Below, piece by piece: positions 1-7,839 of a stretch of 64,000 bases of DNA. The stretch is from Oscillospiraceae bacterium (GTDB lineage: Bacteria; Bacillota; Clostridia; Oscillospirales; Oscillospiraceae). Position numbers and translations under genes: made by a program. The notes under the pieces are model-generated. The model was not told the origin of the DNA. It searched no databases and worked only from the letters and a program-made list of their open reading frames with translations. Positions within the stretch are counted from its first letter, which is position 1, and every line of letters begins with the position of its first letter. The stretch lies in NCBI GenBank assembly GCA_902778275.1, contig CACYXE010000010.1, forward strand, positions 38,164 through 102,163, read 5' to 3'.

Positions 1-39
1 TTTTTCACGAAAAAAATTTGATTTTTCATGGAAAAAGGA

Positions 40-68
40 TGGAAATCATCAGCAAGCTGTGCTATACT
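40..68 (+). promoter_or_regulatory. Candidate sigma-A promoter of the NUDIX gene
   Basis: A -35-like TGGAAA (40-45) and a -10 TATACT (63-68) are separated by 17 bp. The predicted start of transcription is about 75 bp upstream of the TTG start at 151. Two palindromic TTTTTC/GAAAAA motifs lie just upstream (1-14 and 22-36). The -10 is good and the -35 matches four of six bases. Confidence 0.5.
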
Positions 69-150
69 CTTTAATGCAATTATGTAAATCATTTTCGTTA
101 TGCGACAGGTACTGCGGACGCGCCGCTGTCTCTCGCGGGAAGGAGCACGC

Positions 151-690
151 TTGGATTATTTTGAAAAGCGCCTGGATGGCGAGGAGAAGTACAGGGGCGT
201 GATCGTCAACGTGCGCCTGGACCGGGCGGAACTGGTCAACGGCGCCGTGGTCCGGCGGGAGGTGGTGGAGCACCCCGGAGGTGTGACCATCTTACCGGTG
301 GACGAAAACGGCGACTGCTATATGGTCCGTCAGTTCCGTTACCCCTTCGGCCGCATGATGCTGGAGGCCCCGGCCGGGAAGCTGGACGGGAAAGAAGATC
401 CGGATCTGGCCGCTGTGCGGGAGCTGTCCGAAGAAACGGGCTTCACCGCAGATGAGATGATCTACATGGGCAGCTGCTGTACCTCGCCCGGCTTTTCCAC
501 AGAGCTGCTGCATATCTATCTGGCTCTTGGCCTGCGTGCGGGAGAGAGCCATCCGGATGAAAACGAGTTTCTCAATGTGGAAAAGATCAGCCTGAAAGAA
601 TTGAGCCGTATGGTTATGGCCAATGAGATCGATGACGGCAAAACCATCGTGGCGATCCTGAAGGCGGAGAAGTATCTGCAAAACCGCTGA
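151..690 (+). CDS. NUDIX hydrolase, ADP-ribose pyrophosphatase type
   Basis: Probably hydrolyses ADP-ribose or a related nucleoside diphosphate-sugar to AMP plus a sugar phosphate in the cytoplasm. The protein (179 aa from the chosen start) carries a complete NUDIX box, G-x5-E-x7-REL-x-EE-x-GF, in the stretch beginning GKLDGKEDPD, preceded by the APAGKLD motif seen in NudF/YqkG-like enzymes. I chose TTG at 151 because GGGAAGGAG (137-145) sits at correct spacing and the residues after it (DYFEKR) resemble the usual family start; an in-frame ATG at 100 has no good ribosome site and lies close to the promoter. It is a single gene followed by a promoter for murA. Substrate specificity within the NUDIX family is inferred, not shown. 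Confidence 0.88.
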   Translation: MDYFEKRLDGEEKYRGVIVNVRLDRAELVNGAVVRREVVEHPGGVTILPVDENGDCYMVRQFRYPFGRMMLEAPAGKLDGKEDPDLAAVRELSEETGFTADEMIYMGSCCTSPGFSTELLHIYLALGLRAGESHPDENEFLNVEKISLKELSRMVMANEIDDGKTIVAILKAEKYLQNR

Positions 691-724
691 ATCTGTTCCA
701 AAGCAAGGGCAAACAGGAAAATGC

Positions 725-753
725 TTGCTTAATTCCCCTATACATGTTAAAAT
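725..753 (+). promoter_or_regulatory. Candidate sigma-A promoter of murA
   Basis: TTGCTT (725-730) and TAAAAT (748-753) are 17 bp apart in the only non-coding gap between the NUDIX gene and murA. It would drive the murA-MBL-rlmH-DUF2007-pgm-chr run, whose genes overlap or nearly touch. Confidence 0.5.
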
Positions 754-807
754 CATAAATCGGCGTCACACAATGCGCGGCGCCGAGAGTATTGGAAGGT
801 GCATACT

Positions 808-2112
808 TTGGATAAATATGTCATCAACGGCGGCACTGCGCTGCACGGAGAAGTGGAGATCAGCGGGGCGAAAAACGCTGCGGTCGCCATCATTCCTGCG
901 GCCCTCCTGGTAGAAGGCGTCTGCCGGATTGAAAATATACCCCAGATCAGCGATACCGATATGCTGCTTACCATCCTGGCGGAGCTGGGGGCGAAGGTCA
1001 GCTTTATCAATCGCTCGACCATTGAGATCGACTGCACGGACGCCCGGTATCAGGACGCCCCCTATGATCTCATGCGCAAAATCCGCGCGTCCTATTATCT
1101 GATTGGCTCTATGCTGGGCCGCTTCGGCAGCGCCAAGACCACCATGCCCGGCGGCTGCAATTTCGGCGTGCGTCCCATTGATCAGCATATCAAGGGCATG
1201 ACGGCTCTGGGCGCGGAAGTGAACATCAAGAACGGTTTCGTGTATGCCGACGCTCTGGACGGGCGGCTGCATGGCGCGCGTATTTATTTGGACAAGGTCT
1301 CCGTCGGCGCAACCATGAACATCATGATCGCATCGGTTCTGGCAACCGGCCGCACCATCATCGAAAATGCGGCGCGTGAACCCCATATCGTGGATCTGGC
1401 CAACTTCCTCAACTCCATGGGCGCCGATGTGCGCGGCGCCGGCACCGACACCATCAAGGTCAACGGCGTGGACAAGCTCCACGGCGGTACCTATACGATT
1501 ATTCCCGATCAGATCGAAGCGGGCACCTATATGGTCGCCGCCGCCGCCACCGGCGGTGAGGTCCTGGTGAAGAATGTGATCCCCAAGCATCTGGAGTGCA
1601 TCAGCGCCAAGCTGCGCGAGACCGGCACGATCGTGCAGGAGTATGAGGATTCCGTCCTGGTCAAGGGAGCCAGTACTCTGCGCAAGGCCAATGTAAAAAC
1701 CATGCCTTATCCCGGCTTCCCCACGGATATGCAGCCGCAGATGGGCGTGCTCATGTGCCTGGCCAACGGCACCTCCGTGATCACCGAGGGTATCTATGAT
1801 AACCGCTTTAAGTATGTCAACGAGCTGCGCAAGATGGGCGCGGAGATCCAGGTGGATGGCCGCATCGCCGTGATCGAGGGCGGCCGGCGTCTGACCGGCG
1901 CACTGGTACAGGCCTGCGATCTGCGTGCGGGCGCGGCGATGGTCATCGCCGGCATGTGCGCGGCCGGGCGGACCGAAGTGGAGGATATCCACTATATCGA
2001 GCGCGGGTATGAAAATTTTGTAGGCAAGCTCAAATCCTTGGGCGCGGACATTGAAGTGATCAGCGAAGCGGAAAATGCTGAGCGCGCTGAAAAAATCATT
2101 TCCATCGGTTGA
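808..2112 (+). CDS. murA: UDP-N-acetylglucosamine 1-carboxyvinyltransferase (MurA, copy 1)
   Basis: Transfers enolpyruvate from PEP to UDP-GlcNAc, the first committed step of peptidoglycan synthesis and the target of fosfomycin. From the TTG at 808 the protein is 434 aa. It has the N-terminal ISGAKNAA substrate loop and the catalytic-loop cysteine at about residue 117 in MPGGCNFGVRPID, so it should be fosfomycin-sensitive in principle. The TTG start is preferred over the upstream GTG at 799 because GGAAGG (794-799) lies 8 nt before it and the protein then begins MDKYVINGG, as in other Firmicute MurA proteins. The stop overlaps the ATG of the next gene (TGATG). A second murA lies in the division cluster at 28692. 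Confidence 0.96.
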   Translation: MDKYVINGGTALHGEVEISGAKNAAVAIIPAALLVEGVCRIENIPQISDTDMLLTILAELGAKVSFINRSTIEIDCTDARYQDAPYDLMRKIRASYYLIGSMLGRFGSAKTTMPGGCNFGVRPIDQHIKGMTALGAEVNIKNGFVYADALDGRLHGARIYLDKVSVGATMNIMIASVLATGRTIIENAAREPHIVDLANFLNSMGADVRGAGTDTIKVNGVDKLHGGTYTIIPDQIEAGTYMVAAAATGGEVLVKNVIPKHLECISAKLRETGTIVQEYEDSVLVKGASTLRKANVKTMPYPGFPTDMQPQMGVLMCLANGTSVITEGIYDNRFKYVNELRKMGAEIQVDGRIAVIEGGRRLTGALVQACDLRAGAAMVIAGMCAAGRTEVEDIHYIERGYENFVGKLKSLGADIEVISEAENAERAEKIISIG

Positions 2113-2894
2113 TGAAGATATACGTATTCGCAAGCGGTTCCAGCGGAAATTGTCTCTTGTTGTCCAGCGGGGACACCAATATTTTGATCGACGCCGGAAT
2201 TTCCATGCGCCGGATAGAAGATTCTTTGGCGCAGACAGGACGTACAATGCGAGATATCGGCGGAGTGCTCATTACACATGAGCACTCCGATCATATTTCC
2301 GGGCTGAAGATGCTGATCAAATACTACAGAGTTCCGGTGTACGCGCCGCGTACAGTGGCGTCCAGACTCTGCGGCATGCTGCCGGAGATCGAGGGCTGCC
2401 TCCGGGTGATCCCGGTGGGGGAGAGCTTCCTTCTGGGCCGGCTGTTCGTCAAGGCCTTCCATACCCCCCACGACACGGATGAGAGCGTGGGTTATCGCGT
2501 GGAAGGGGACGGGGTGTTCGCTCTGGCTACGGATATGGGCTGCGTCACCGACGAGGTCATGGAAGGGCTCCGGGGCGCTGAGGCGGTCCTGATCGAGGCA
2601 AACCATGACGAAGAAATGCTCCGGTACGGCCCATATCCGGTGTACTTGAAGCGGCGCATCCTGTCCGAGCACGGCCATCTGTCCAACGATAACTGCGCTC
2701 GGCTGGCCAGAGAGCTCACTCTGAACGGCACGAGACAGATCATCCTGGGGCATCTGAGCCGGGAGAACAACACGCCCATGCGGGCGATGGATACGGTACG
2801 CGGGGCTTTGCCTGACTGCCCGGCGTCGCTGTACTGCGCACCGGTTTCCGGCTGCCTGGAGCTGCATGTGGGAGAAAAGCTATGCTTTCGGTAA
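2112..2894 (+). CDS. MBL-fold metallohydrolase, YycJ/WalJ-like
   Basis: A 260-residue metallo-beta-lactamase-fold hydrolase. The zinc motif HEHSDH is visible in LITHEHSDHISG near residue 60, with further candidate metal ligands in FHTPHDTDES and near GHLSREN. The N-terminus KIYVFASGSSGNC is typical of the YycJ (WalJ) group of small cytoplasmic hydrolases, which in Bacillus belongs to the walRK locus and is proposed to act in DNA or cell-wall homeostasis; the substrate is unsettled. The ATG overlaps the murA stop by one base, and rlmH starts inside its last codons, so the genes are probably translated together. The yycJ-rlmH proximity also occurs in Bacillus, but no WalRK two-component genes are in this window. 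Confidence 0.85.
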   Translation: MKIYVFASGSSGNCLLLSSGDTNILIDAGISMRRIEDSLAQTGRTMRDIGGVLITHEHSDHISGLKMLIKYYRVPVYAPRTVASRLCGMLPEIEGCLRVIPVGESFLLGRLFVKAFHTPHDTDESVGYRVEGDGVFALATDMGCVTDEVMEGLRGAEAVLIEANHDEEMLRYGPYPVYLKRRILSEHGHLSNDNCARLARELTLNGTRQIILGHLSRENNTPMRAMDTVRGALPDCPASLYCAPVSGCLELHVGEKLCFR

Positions 2895-3364
2895 CTTTTA
2901 TCTGTGTCGGCAAAATGCGGGAGCGTTTTTACACGGATGCTTTTGCCGAATATGCCAAACGTCTGGGCGCTTACTGCCGCTTTACGTGCGTGGAACCAGC
3001 CGAGGTCAAGTTGCCAGAGAAACCTTCTCAGGCGGAAATGCAAGCAGCACTTGCCAAAGAGGCGGTTGATATAGTAAAATATATCCCACAGGACGCTTAT
3101 GTGGTCGCCATGTGTGTGGAAGGCAGGCAGATGCCCAGTGAGGGCATGGCGCGGCTGATCCAGGAACGGGAGAATTCCGGAAAGCCCAAGCTCTGTTTTC
3201 TGATTGGCGGATCCTACGGTCTCGCGGATTCCGTGAAGAACCGTGCGGACCTGAAACTGAGTATGTCGGAGATGACCTTTCCCCACCATCTGGCGCGCGT
3301 GATGCTGGCCGAGCAGCTGTATCGCGGCTTCAAGATCAGGGAAGGCTCCCGATACCACAAGTAG
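2882..3364 (+). CDS. rlmH: 23S rRNA (pseudouridine-1915 N3) methyltransferase
   Basis: SPOUT-class methyltransferase that methylates pseudouridine 1915 in helix 69 of 23S rRNA using SAM. The length (160 aa) is the family norm. The C-terminal SAM-binding knot is visible in FLIGGSYGLADSV and LSMSEMTFPHHLARVMLAEQLYR, matching the family's GGxxG and THxxxR-type region (here FPHHLARV). The ATG at 2882 lies 13 bp inside the preceding metallohydrolase gene, which indicates translational coupling. The downstream start is 2 bp after its stop. Confidence 0.95.
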   Translation: MLSVTFICVGKMRERFYTDAFAEYAKRLGAYCRFTCVEPAEVKLPEKPSQAEMQAALAKEAVDIVKYIPQDAYVVAMCVEGRQMPSEGMARLIQERENSGKPKLCFLIGGSYGLADSVKNRADLKLSMSEMTFPHHLARVMLAEQLYRGFKIREGSRYHK

Positions 3365-3366
3365 AA

Positions 3367-3696
3367 ATGGGGATGAATATGGGAGAGCGATTTGAACTTT
3401 CCTGGGGAAAGGCCCGCGCAGGCGAACTGTTGGAAAACTGGCCCAGGAGCGAGGACGGAGGGCCGGAGGAGCCGGTGCTGCTGTGCCATTGTGAATGTCT
3501 GGACATGTCCGACCAACTGCGGATGAACATGCTCAAGGCTTACGGGATCCCCTGTCTCAGCGTTGATCACGGAGACGGGAATTTCGGAAGACTGATCCTG
3601 GGCATGAGCGGTGAGGGTGTGGACATTTTTGTACCCAAAAGCTTACTGGAAGACGCCCTGGCATTATGTGAGGAGGAAAACAATGAGGAACTATAA
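3367..3696 (+). CDS. DUF2007-like putative signal-transducing protein
   Basis: A small acidic protein of about 105-109 aa. Its core, VLLCHCECLDMSDQLRMNML followed by AYGIPCLSVDHG and VDIFVPKSLLEDALALC, has the beta-alpha-beta pattern of DUF2007 proteins (a ferredoxin-like fold of unknown role). Three in-frame ATGs (3367, 3373, 3379) compete; the last has the purine stretch GGGGATGA in front of it, so the true start may be 3379. The 3' end overlaps the phosphohexomutase start by 14 bp and contains that gene's AGGAGG ribosome site, so the two are coupled. The function is unknown and the family call rests on pattern only. Confidence 0.7.
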   Translation: MGMNMGERFELSWGKARAGELLENWPRSEDGGPEEPVLLCHCECLDMSDQLRMNMLKAYGIPCLSVDHGDGNFGRLILGMSGEGVDIFVPKSLLEDALALCEEENNEEL

Positions 3697-5410
3697 GGAA
3701 GAGTACCAGCGCTGGTTAGACAGCCCCGCCCTCAGTGAGCAGGAGTGGGAAGAGCTCAACGGGATCGCCGATGACGAGAAGGAGATCGAAAGCCGTTTCT
3801 TCGCTCCCCTTGAATTCGGCACGGCCGGTCTTCGCGGGACCATGAAGGTGGGTCTGCATCACATGAACGTCCATGTGATCCGCTGGGCCACCCAGGCCTT
3901 CGCCAACGTGATCGTTGCGGAGGGTCAGGAGGCTATGGACAAGGGCATCGTCATTGCCCATGACTGCCGCCTCAACGGCGTGGAGTTTTCCCAGGAAGCC
4001 GCCTGCGTCATGGCGGCAAACGGCATCAAGGTGCGGATCTTCGACGCGCTGCGTCCCACACCCGAGCTGAGCTTTGCGGTGCGTTATTACGGCACCACCG
4101 CCGGCCTCAACATCACCGCCAGCCATAACCCCAAGGAGTACAACGGCTATAAGGTGTACTGGTCCGACGGCGCCCAGCTGCCGCCCCAGCATGCGGAAGC
4201 CATCGCCGCCCAGATGGACGCCATCGACATCTTTACCGGCTTCAAGACCTGCGATTATGCGCAAGCCGTCAAGGACGGCAAGATCCAGGTGATCGGCGAA
4301 GAGACCGATGAGGCCTTCCTGAAGGAGGTCATGGCCCAGGCCATTGACCTGGACGCCGTCAAGGCGGCCGCGGACGATCTGAAGATCGTCTATACACCCT
4401 TCCACGGCTGCGGTTATAAACTTGTCCCCGAGGCCCTGCGCCGCCTGGGCATCAAGCATCTGTATCCCGTGCCGGAGCAGATGGTCATCGACGGCAATTT
4501 CCCCACGGTGGAAAGTCCCAACCCGGAGAATCCCGAGGGCTTCTACCTGGCGGTGGATCTGGCCAAGAAAGTTGGCAGCGACCTGATCATCGGCACCGAC
4601 CCCGACTCTGACCGCATCGGCACCATGGTCCGCGACGGCGACAACTACGTGACCATCACAGGCAACCAGATGGGCGTGCTGCTGCTGGACTATATCATCA
4701 AAGCCAGAAAGAGCACCGGCACCATGCCCGAAAATCCCGGCGCCGTGTCCAGCATCGTCTCCACCTCTATGGCCCGTACCGTGGCAGAGGCCAACGGTGT
4801 ACATTTTGAGGACACCTTCACCGGCTTTAAGTTCATGGCCGAGCGGATTGCCTCCTGGGAGGCTGCCGGCAGCTATTCCTATATCTTCGCATTTGAAGAG
4901 AGCTATGGCTATATGCTGGGCGACTATGTGCGCGACAAGGACGCGGTCACCGCTTCCATGCTGGTGGCCGAGATGGCCGCCCATTATCAGCAGAAGGGCA
5001 TGACCCTTCTGGACGCCATCAACGCCCTGTATGAGCAGTACGGCTGGTTCCAGGAGAAGACCGTGAACCTGGTCATGCCGGGGCTGGACGGCCTGCAGAA
5101 GATGAAAGCGCTGATGGACAGCCTGCGCTCCGATCCTCCCGAGGAGATCGGCGGCGTGGAGGTCATCCGCCTGCGGGACTATCTGGACGGCAGCATCGCG
5201 GTCAAGGGCCTGGGCAAGGTGGACAAGACGCCCTTCGCCGGCTCCAACGTGCTCTATTTCGAGCTGGCCGACGGCAGCAGCTACATCGTGCGCCCCTCCG
5301 GCACCGAGCCGAAGATCAAGGTCTATCTGCTGGTCCGCGGCAAGAGCAGGGAAGACTGCCTGGCCAAGGCGGACAAGTACAGGGAATTTACCGAGGCGCT
5401 CGGTAAATGA
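3683..5410 (+). CDS. Phosphoglucomutase/phosphomannomutase family protein
   Basis: Alpha-D-phosphohexomutase (575 aa) that interconverts hexose 1- and 6-phosphates, probably glucose or mannose; some members of this length class act on phosphopentoses. All four domains carry their signatures: the phosphoserine loop TASHNPKEYNGYK (Ser at about residue 147), the Mg-binding loop GTDPDSDRIG, the sugar loop EESYGYMLG and the phosphate loop RPSGTEPKIK. The start is the ATG at 3683 behind AGGAGG (3671-3676), not an upstream ATG buried in the preceding gene. The chromate transporter begins within its last codons (4-bp overlap). It likely supplies glucose-1-phosphate for wall or glycan precursors. Confidence 0.92.
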   Translation: MRNYKEEYQRWLDSPALSEQEWEELNGIADDEKEIESRFFAPLEFGTAGLRGTMKVGLHHMNVHVIRWATQAFANVIVAEGQEAMDKGIVIAHDCRLNGVEFSQEAACVMAANGIKVRIFDALRPTPELSFAVRYYGTTAGLNITASHNPKEYNGYKVYWSDGAQLPPQHAEAIAAQMDAIDIFTGFKTCDYAQAVKDGKIQVIGEETDEAFLKEVMAQAIDLDAVKAAADDLKIVYTPFHGCGYKLVPEALRRLGIKHLYPVPEQMVIDGNFPTVESPNPENPEGFYLAVDLAKKVGSDLIIGTDPDSDRIGTMVRDGDNYVTITGNQMGVLLLDYIIKARKSTGTMPENPGAVSSIVSTSMARTVAEANGVHFEDTFTGFKFMAERIASWEAAGSYSYIFAFEESYGYMLGDYVRDKDAVTASMLVAEMAAHYQQKGMTLLDAINALYEQYGWFQEKTVNLVMPGLDGLQKMKALMDSLRSDPPEEIGGVEVIRLRDYLDGSIAVKGLGKVDKTPFAGSNVLYFELADGSSYIVRPSGTEPKIKVYLLVRGKSREDCLAKADKYREFTEALGK

Positions 5411-5949
5411 AAAAGCTGCTGCAGCTTTTTGTCGCCTTCGCCAGGGTCGGCGTCATGACCTTTGGCGGAGGCTACGCCATGATCCCCATGCTGGAGCGGG
5501 AGATCGTGGATAAGCGCAAATGGGCCAGCAGCGAGGAGATCATGGACTATTACGCGGTGGGACAGTGTACGCCGGGGGTCATAGCCGTCAACACGGCAAC
5601 CTTTATCGGGTACAGCCGGGCGGGTATCCCGGGCGGGATCTTTGCCACCCTGGGGGTCATCTTTCCCTCGCTGGTCATTATCTGTGTCATAGCCGGTATC
5701 CTGAGCAATTTTGCGGACATCCCCGCTGTGAAAAGCGCCTTTGCCGGAATTCGTGTCTGCGTATGCGTGCTGATCTTCAACGCGGTCACGAAGCTCTGGA
5801 AAGGGGCGATCAAAGACAAAGCCGCGCTGCTGCTGTGCCTTGCGGTATTCGTCCTTTCGGTTTTCTTTGACATTTCTCCCGTGGTTTTCGTCATTTGCTG
5901 CGCAGCCGCCGGCATCCTCTTTACACAATTGGGGGTGCGCGGGAAATGA
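5407..5949 (+). CDS. Chromate transporter subunit, short CHR domain (first)
   Basis: A 180-aa integral membrane protein with one CHR (ChrA) domain. The hallmark FGGGYAMIPMLEREIV lies near the N-terminus, followed by VGQCTPGVIAVNTATFIG and several hydrophobic segments. In Firmicutes two short CHR proteins from adjacent genes form one transporter. Members export chromate, while many gut homologues have no proven substrate. The gene overlaps the pgm stop (ATGA) at its start and overlaps the second CHR gene by 4 bp (ATGATG around 5946), so the pair is translationally coupled. Confidence 0.88.
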   Translation: MKKLLQLFVAFARVGVMTFGGGYAMIPMLEREIVDKRKWASSEEIMDYYAVGQCTPGVIAVNTATFIGYSRAGIPGGIFATLGVIFPSLVIICVIAGILSNFADIPAVKSAFAGIRVCVCVLIFNAVTKLWKGAIKDKAALLLCLAVFVLSVFFDISPVVFVICCAAAGILFTQLGVRGK

Positions 5950-6524
5950 TGCTGTATCTTCGTCTGTTTTTTGAGTTTTTCAAAACCGGTATGTTCGCCA
6001 TCGGCGGGGGTATGGCAACGCTGCCGTTTCTCTATGATATCTCCACCAAAACCGGCTGGTTCACCGAAGCGCAGCTTGCGGATATGATCGCGGTCTCCGA
6101 ATCCACACCGGGGCCCATCGGCGTGAATATGGCCACCTACGTGGGCTTTACCACCGCGGGGATCCCAGGAGCGATCATCGCCACCTTGGGGCTTGTAACA
6201 CCCTCTGTGATCGTGATATTGATCGTTGCCCGTGTGCTGCAGGCCTTCCGGCAGAACCGCTATGTGGACGCGGCGTTCTATGGCTTGCGTCCCTGTTCTG
6301 TGGGGCTGATCGCCGCTGCCGGTATTCTGGTGGTCAGGATTGCCATGTTCCGAACGGAGTTCTATGCCCAGACCGGAGTGATCGCAGATCTGTTCAATGG
6401 AAAGGCCCTGCTTCTGGCGGCGGCCCTGGTGCTGTTGACCCGCTACGTCAAGAAGACCAAGGGACTGCATCCCATCGTGTTCATCTTTGCGTCCGCCGCC
6501 GTGGGGGTCCTGTTCCGCTTTTAA
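5946..6524 (+). CDS. Chromate transporter subunit, short CHR domain (second)
   Basis: A 192-aa membrane protein with a second CHR domain: IGGGMATLPFLYDI near the N-terminus and SESTPGPIGVNMATYVG matching the partner's TPG motif. It is expected to heterodimerise with the preceding protein. I chose ATG 5946, which overlaps the upstream stop; the frame is open further upstream only inside the other gene. Its TAA overlaps the stop codon of the convergent ylbJ (6521), and the plus-strand terminator for this operon lies inside the ylbJ antisense strand at 6579-6613. The substrate is not evident. Confidence 0.88.
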   Translation: MMLYLRLFFEFFKTGMFAIGGGMATLPFLYDISTKTGWFTEAQLADMIAVSESTPGPIGVNMATYVGFTTAGIPGAIIATLGLVTPSVIVILIVARVLQAFRQNRYVDAAFYGLRPCSVGLIAAAGILVVRIAMFRTEFYAQTGVIADLFNGKALLLAAALVLLTRYVKKTKGLHPIVFIFASAAVGVLFRF

Positions 6525-7480
6525 AACCACATCGTAGCTGCCGCGAAGCCAAGTGCCGCGGCGATGCAAGCGCTGATCAGGCGCCCTGCGAAATGCAGGG
6601 CGCCTTTTATTTTGCTTTCCGAGAGGACGGAAAGGGTCTGACAATGGACGGAGAGCCCGCCCCAGCTGAGCAGACCGGAGGCCAGCGCCAGATTGCGGGC
6701 GCTGAGCGGCAGCCCGCGCATGGCCCCGGCGCCGCTGCCCAGCTCCAAAAGGCCGCAGAGCAGCGCCCGGCACCAGTGCAGTTCCGCGCCCGTGGTGGCG
6801 GCCAGGCGCCCGGTGAGCGCGGAGAAGAAGCCGTTGGTATCCAGCAGACCGGTAAACACGGTAAAGCAGACAACGAAACCGCACACGCTGAGAACAGAGA
6901 TCACCGCCTGCTGTATCGCTTCCGGCAGAGCCTGGGAGAGCGGGAGGACGAGCGGGGCTTCGCACGGACCTTTGATTTCGGACGCGCCGATTCTGCGAAG
7001 AAGCAGCCCGGTGCCGACGGCTGCGCAGATGTGGATCAGATAGAGCGTCAGCCCCGCTTTGGCGGAGCCGAACACACCGAGGCCCACCGCGCCGATAATA
7101 AAGGCGGGACCGGAGTTGTTGCAGAAAGCCAGGAGACGTTCCGCCTCCTCCGTAGAAACAGCGCCCGATTTTTCCATATCTGCGATGTATGCGGCCCCCA
7201 GGGGATAGCCGCCGGTCAAGCCGATCAGAAAGGCGGAGGCGCCTTCACCGGAGATGCGGAACAGTTTGGCGGCGGCAGGGGCGAGCAGACGGCCAAGCAT
7301 CGCCGGAAAGCCCAGCCGCGAGAGCAGGATGGACACGACGAAAAAGGGAAACAGGGAGGGCAGGATCAATTCCACACACAGCTGTAGCCCATAGCGGCAG
7401 CTGCTGATCACCTGAGACGATGCGCCGATCATGGCCGCCATGGCGCACAGGGCGGCCATGATCGCAAGTTTGTTATTCAT
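6521..7480 (-). CDS. ylbJ: Sporulation integral membrane protein YlbJ-like
   Basis: A 319-aa polytopic membrane protein with a Gate/nucleoside-recognition-type fold. Visible features are LPSLFPFFVVSILLSRLG, the GLTGGYPLGAAYIADM motif and FCNNSGPAFIIGAVG, as in YlbJ, which is needed for spore coat or cortex formation and is expressed in the mother cell of Bacillus. The ATG at 7480 follows GGAGG (complement of 7486-7490) at 5 nt; an upstream GTG in frame overlaps that ribosome site and is rejected. In Bacillus ylbJ follows coaD (ylbI), whereas here it is divergent from yqfC, another sporulation gene, and coaD is 11 kb away. The 3' end is convergent with and overlaps the chr gene. Confidence 0.85.
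   Translation of the reverse strand: MNNKLAIMAALCAMAAMIGASSQVISSCRYGLQLCVELILPSLFPFFVVSILLSRLGFPAMLGRLLAPAAAKLFRISGEGASAFLIGLTGGYPLGAAYIADMEKSGAVSTEEAERLLAFCNNSGPAFIIGAVGLGVFGSAKAGLTLYLIHICAAVGTGLLLRRIGASEIKGPCEAPLVLPLSQALPEAIQQAVISVLSVCGFVVCFTVFTGLLDTNGFFSALTGRLAATTGAELHWCRALLCGLLELGSGAGAMRGLPLSARNLALASGLLSWGGLSVHCQTLSVLSESKIKGALHFAGRLISACIAAALGFAAATMWF
6579..6613 (+). terminator. Rho-independent terminator of the murA-chr operon, inside ylbJ antisense
   Basis: AGGCGCCCTGC (6579-6589), a five-base loop, then GCAGGGCGCCT followed by TTTATTTT. The 11-bp perfect stem and T-run read on the plus strand, 55 bp after the chr stop, but within the 3' coding part of the convergent ylbJ. Confidence 0.8.
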
Positions 7481-7532
7481 AGGCACCTCCGGTTTTCCGC
7501 ACCTTGTCCGTGTATCAAACTATGAGCGCTTT

Positions 7533-7540
7533 CATAGATT
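7533..7540 (+). promoter_or_regulatory. Possible sigma-E -10 element of yqfCD
   Basis: CATAGATT resembles the sigma-E -10 consensus CATACAAT; the -35 region around 7512-7516 is a weak match. yqfC and yqfD are sigma-E genes in Bacillus. If used, transcription would begin near 7547, just ahead of the GGGAGG ribosome site at 7550. Confidence 0.35.
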
Positions 7541-7563
7541 TATACGGACGGGAGGTGGCAGCA

Positions 7564-7836
7564 CTGAAAAAAGGGAAAAGCCTGGCGGCGGATCTGAGTG
7601 AGCGGCTCCAGTTGCCGGAGGAAGCGCTGTTCGGGGCGGCAAAGCTGTCGGTGACTGCAGGCCGCCGGATCCTGATCGAAAACCACTGCGGTATCTTGGC
7701 CTACGGCAGGGAGTATATTGCCGTGCGAATAAAAGGCGGGCAGATCGGTATCCGCGGCGATGAGCTGCGGTTGTTGGCCATAAGCGGAAAGGAGCTGCTG
7801 ATCGGCGGCAGTGTCCGGAACATAGAGTGGAGTTGA
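7564..7836 (+). CDS. yqfC: Sporulation protein YqfC (YabP/YqfC family)
   Basis: A small mother-cell sporulation protein of the YabP/YqfC family. The conserved core is present: RILIENHCGILAYGREYIAVR then LRLLAISGKELLIGG. The start is uncertain. The reading frame is open from TTG 7504 and includes ATG 7522 and GTG 7555, but the only good ribosome site, GGGAGG (7550-7555), points to CTG at 7564. That gives MKKGKSLAADL (90 aa), close to the 93-aa Bacillus protein. The upstream starts also lie before or at the candidate sigma-E start point. It is followed 3 bp later by yqfD, the same pair as in Bacillus. If CTG is not used, the protein is 93-110 aa. Confidence 0.82.
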   Translation: MKKGKSLAADLSERLQLPEEALFGAAKLSVTAGRRILIENHCGILAYGREYIAVRIKGGQIGIRGDELRLLAISGKELLIGGSVRNIEWS

Positions 7837-7839
7837 AGC

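Noticed and set aside
766-2247. A 493-codon minus-strand frame opposite murA
   Set aside because: Shadow of murA; no ribosome site, no family pattern.
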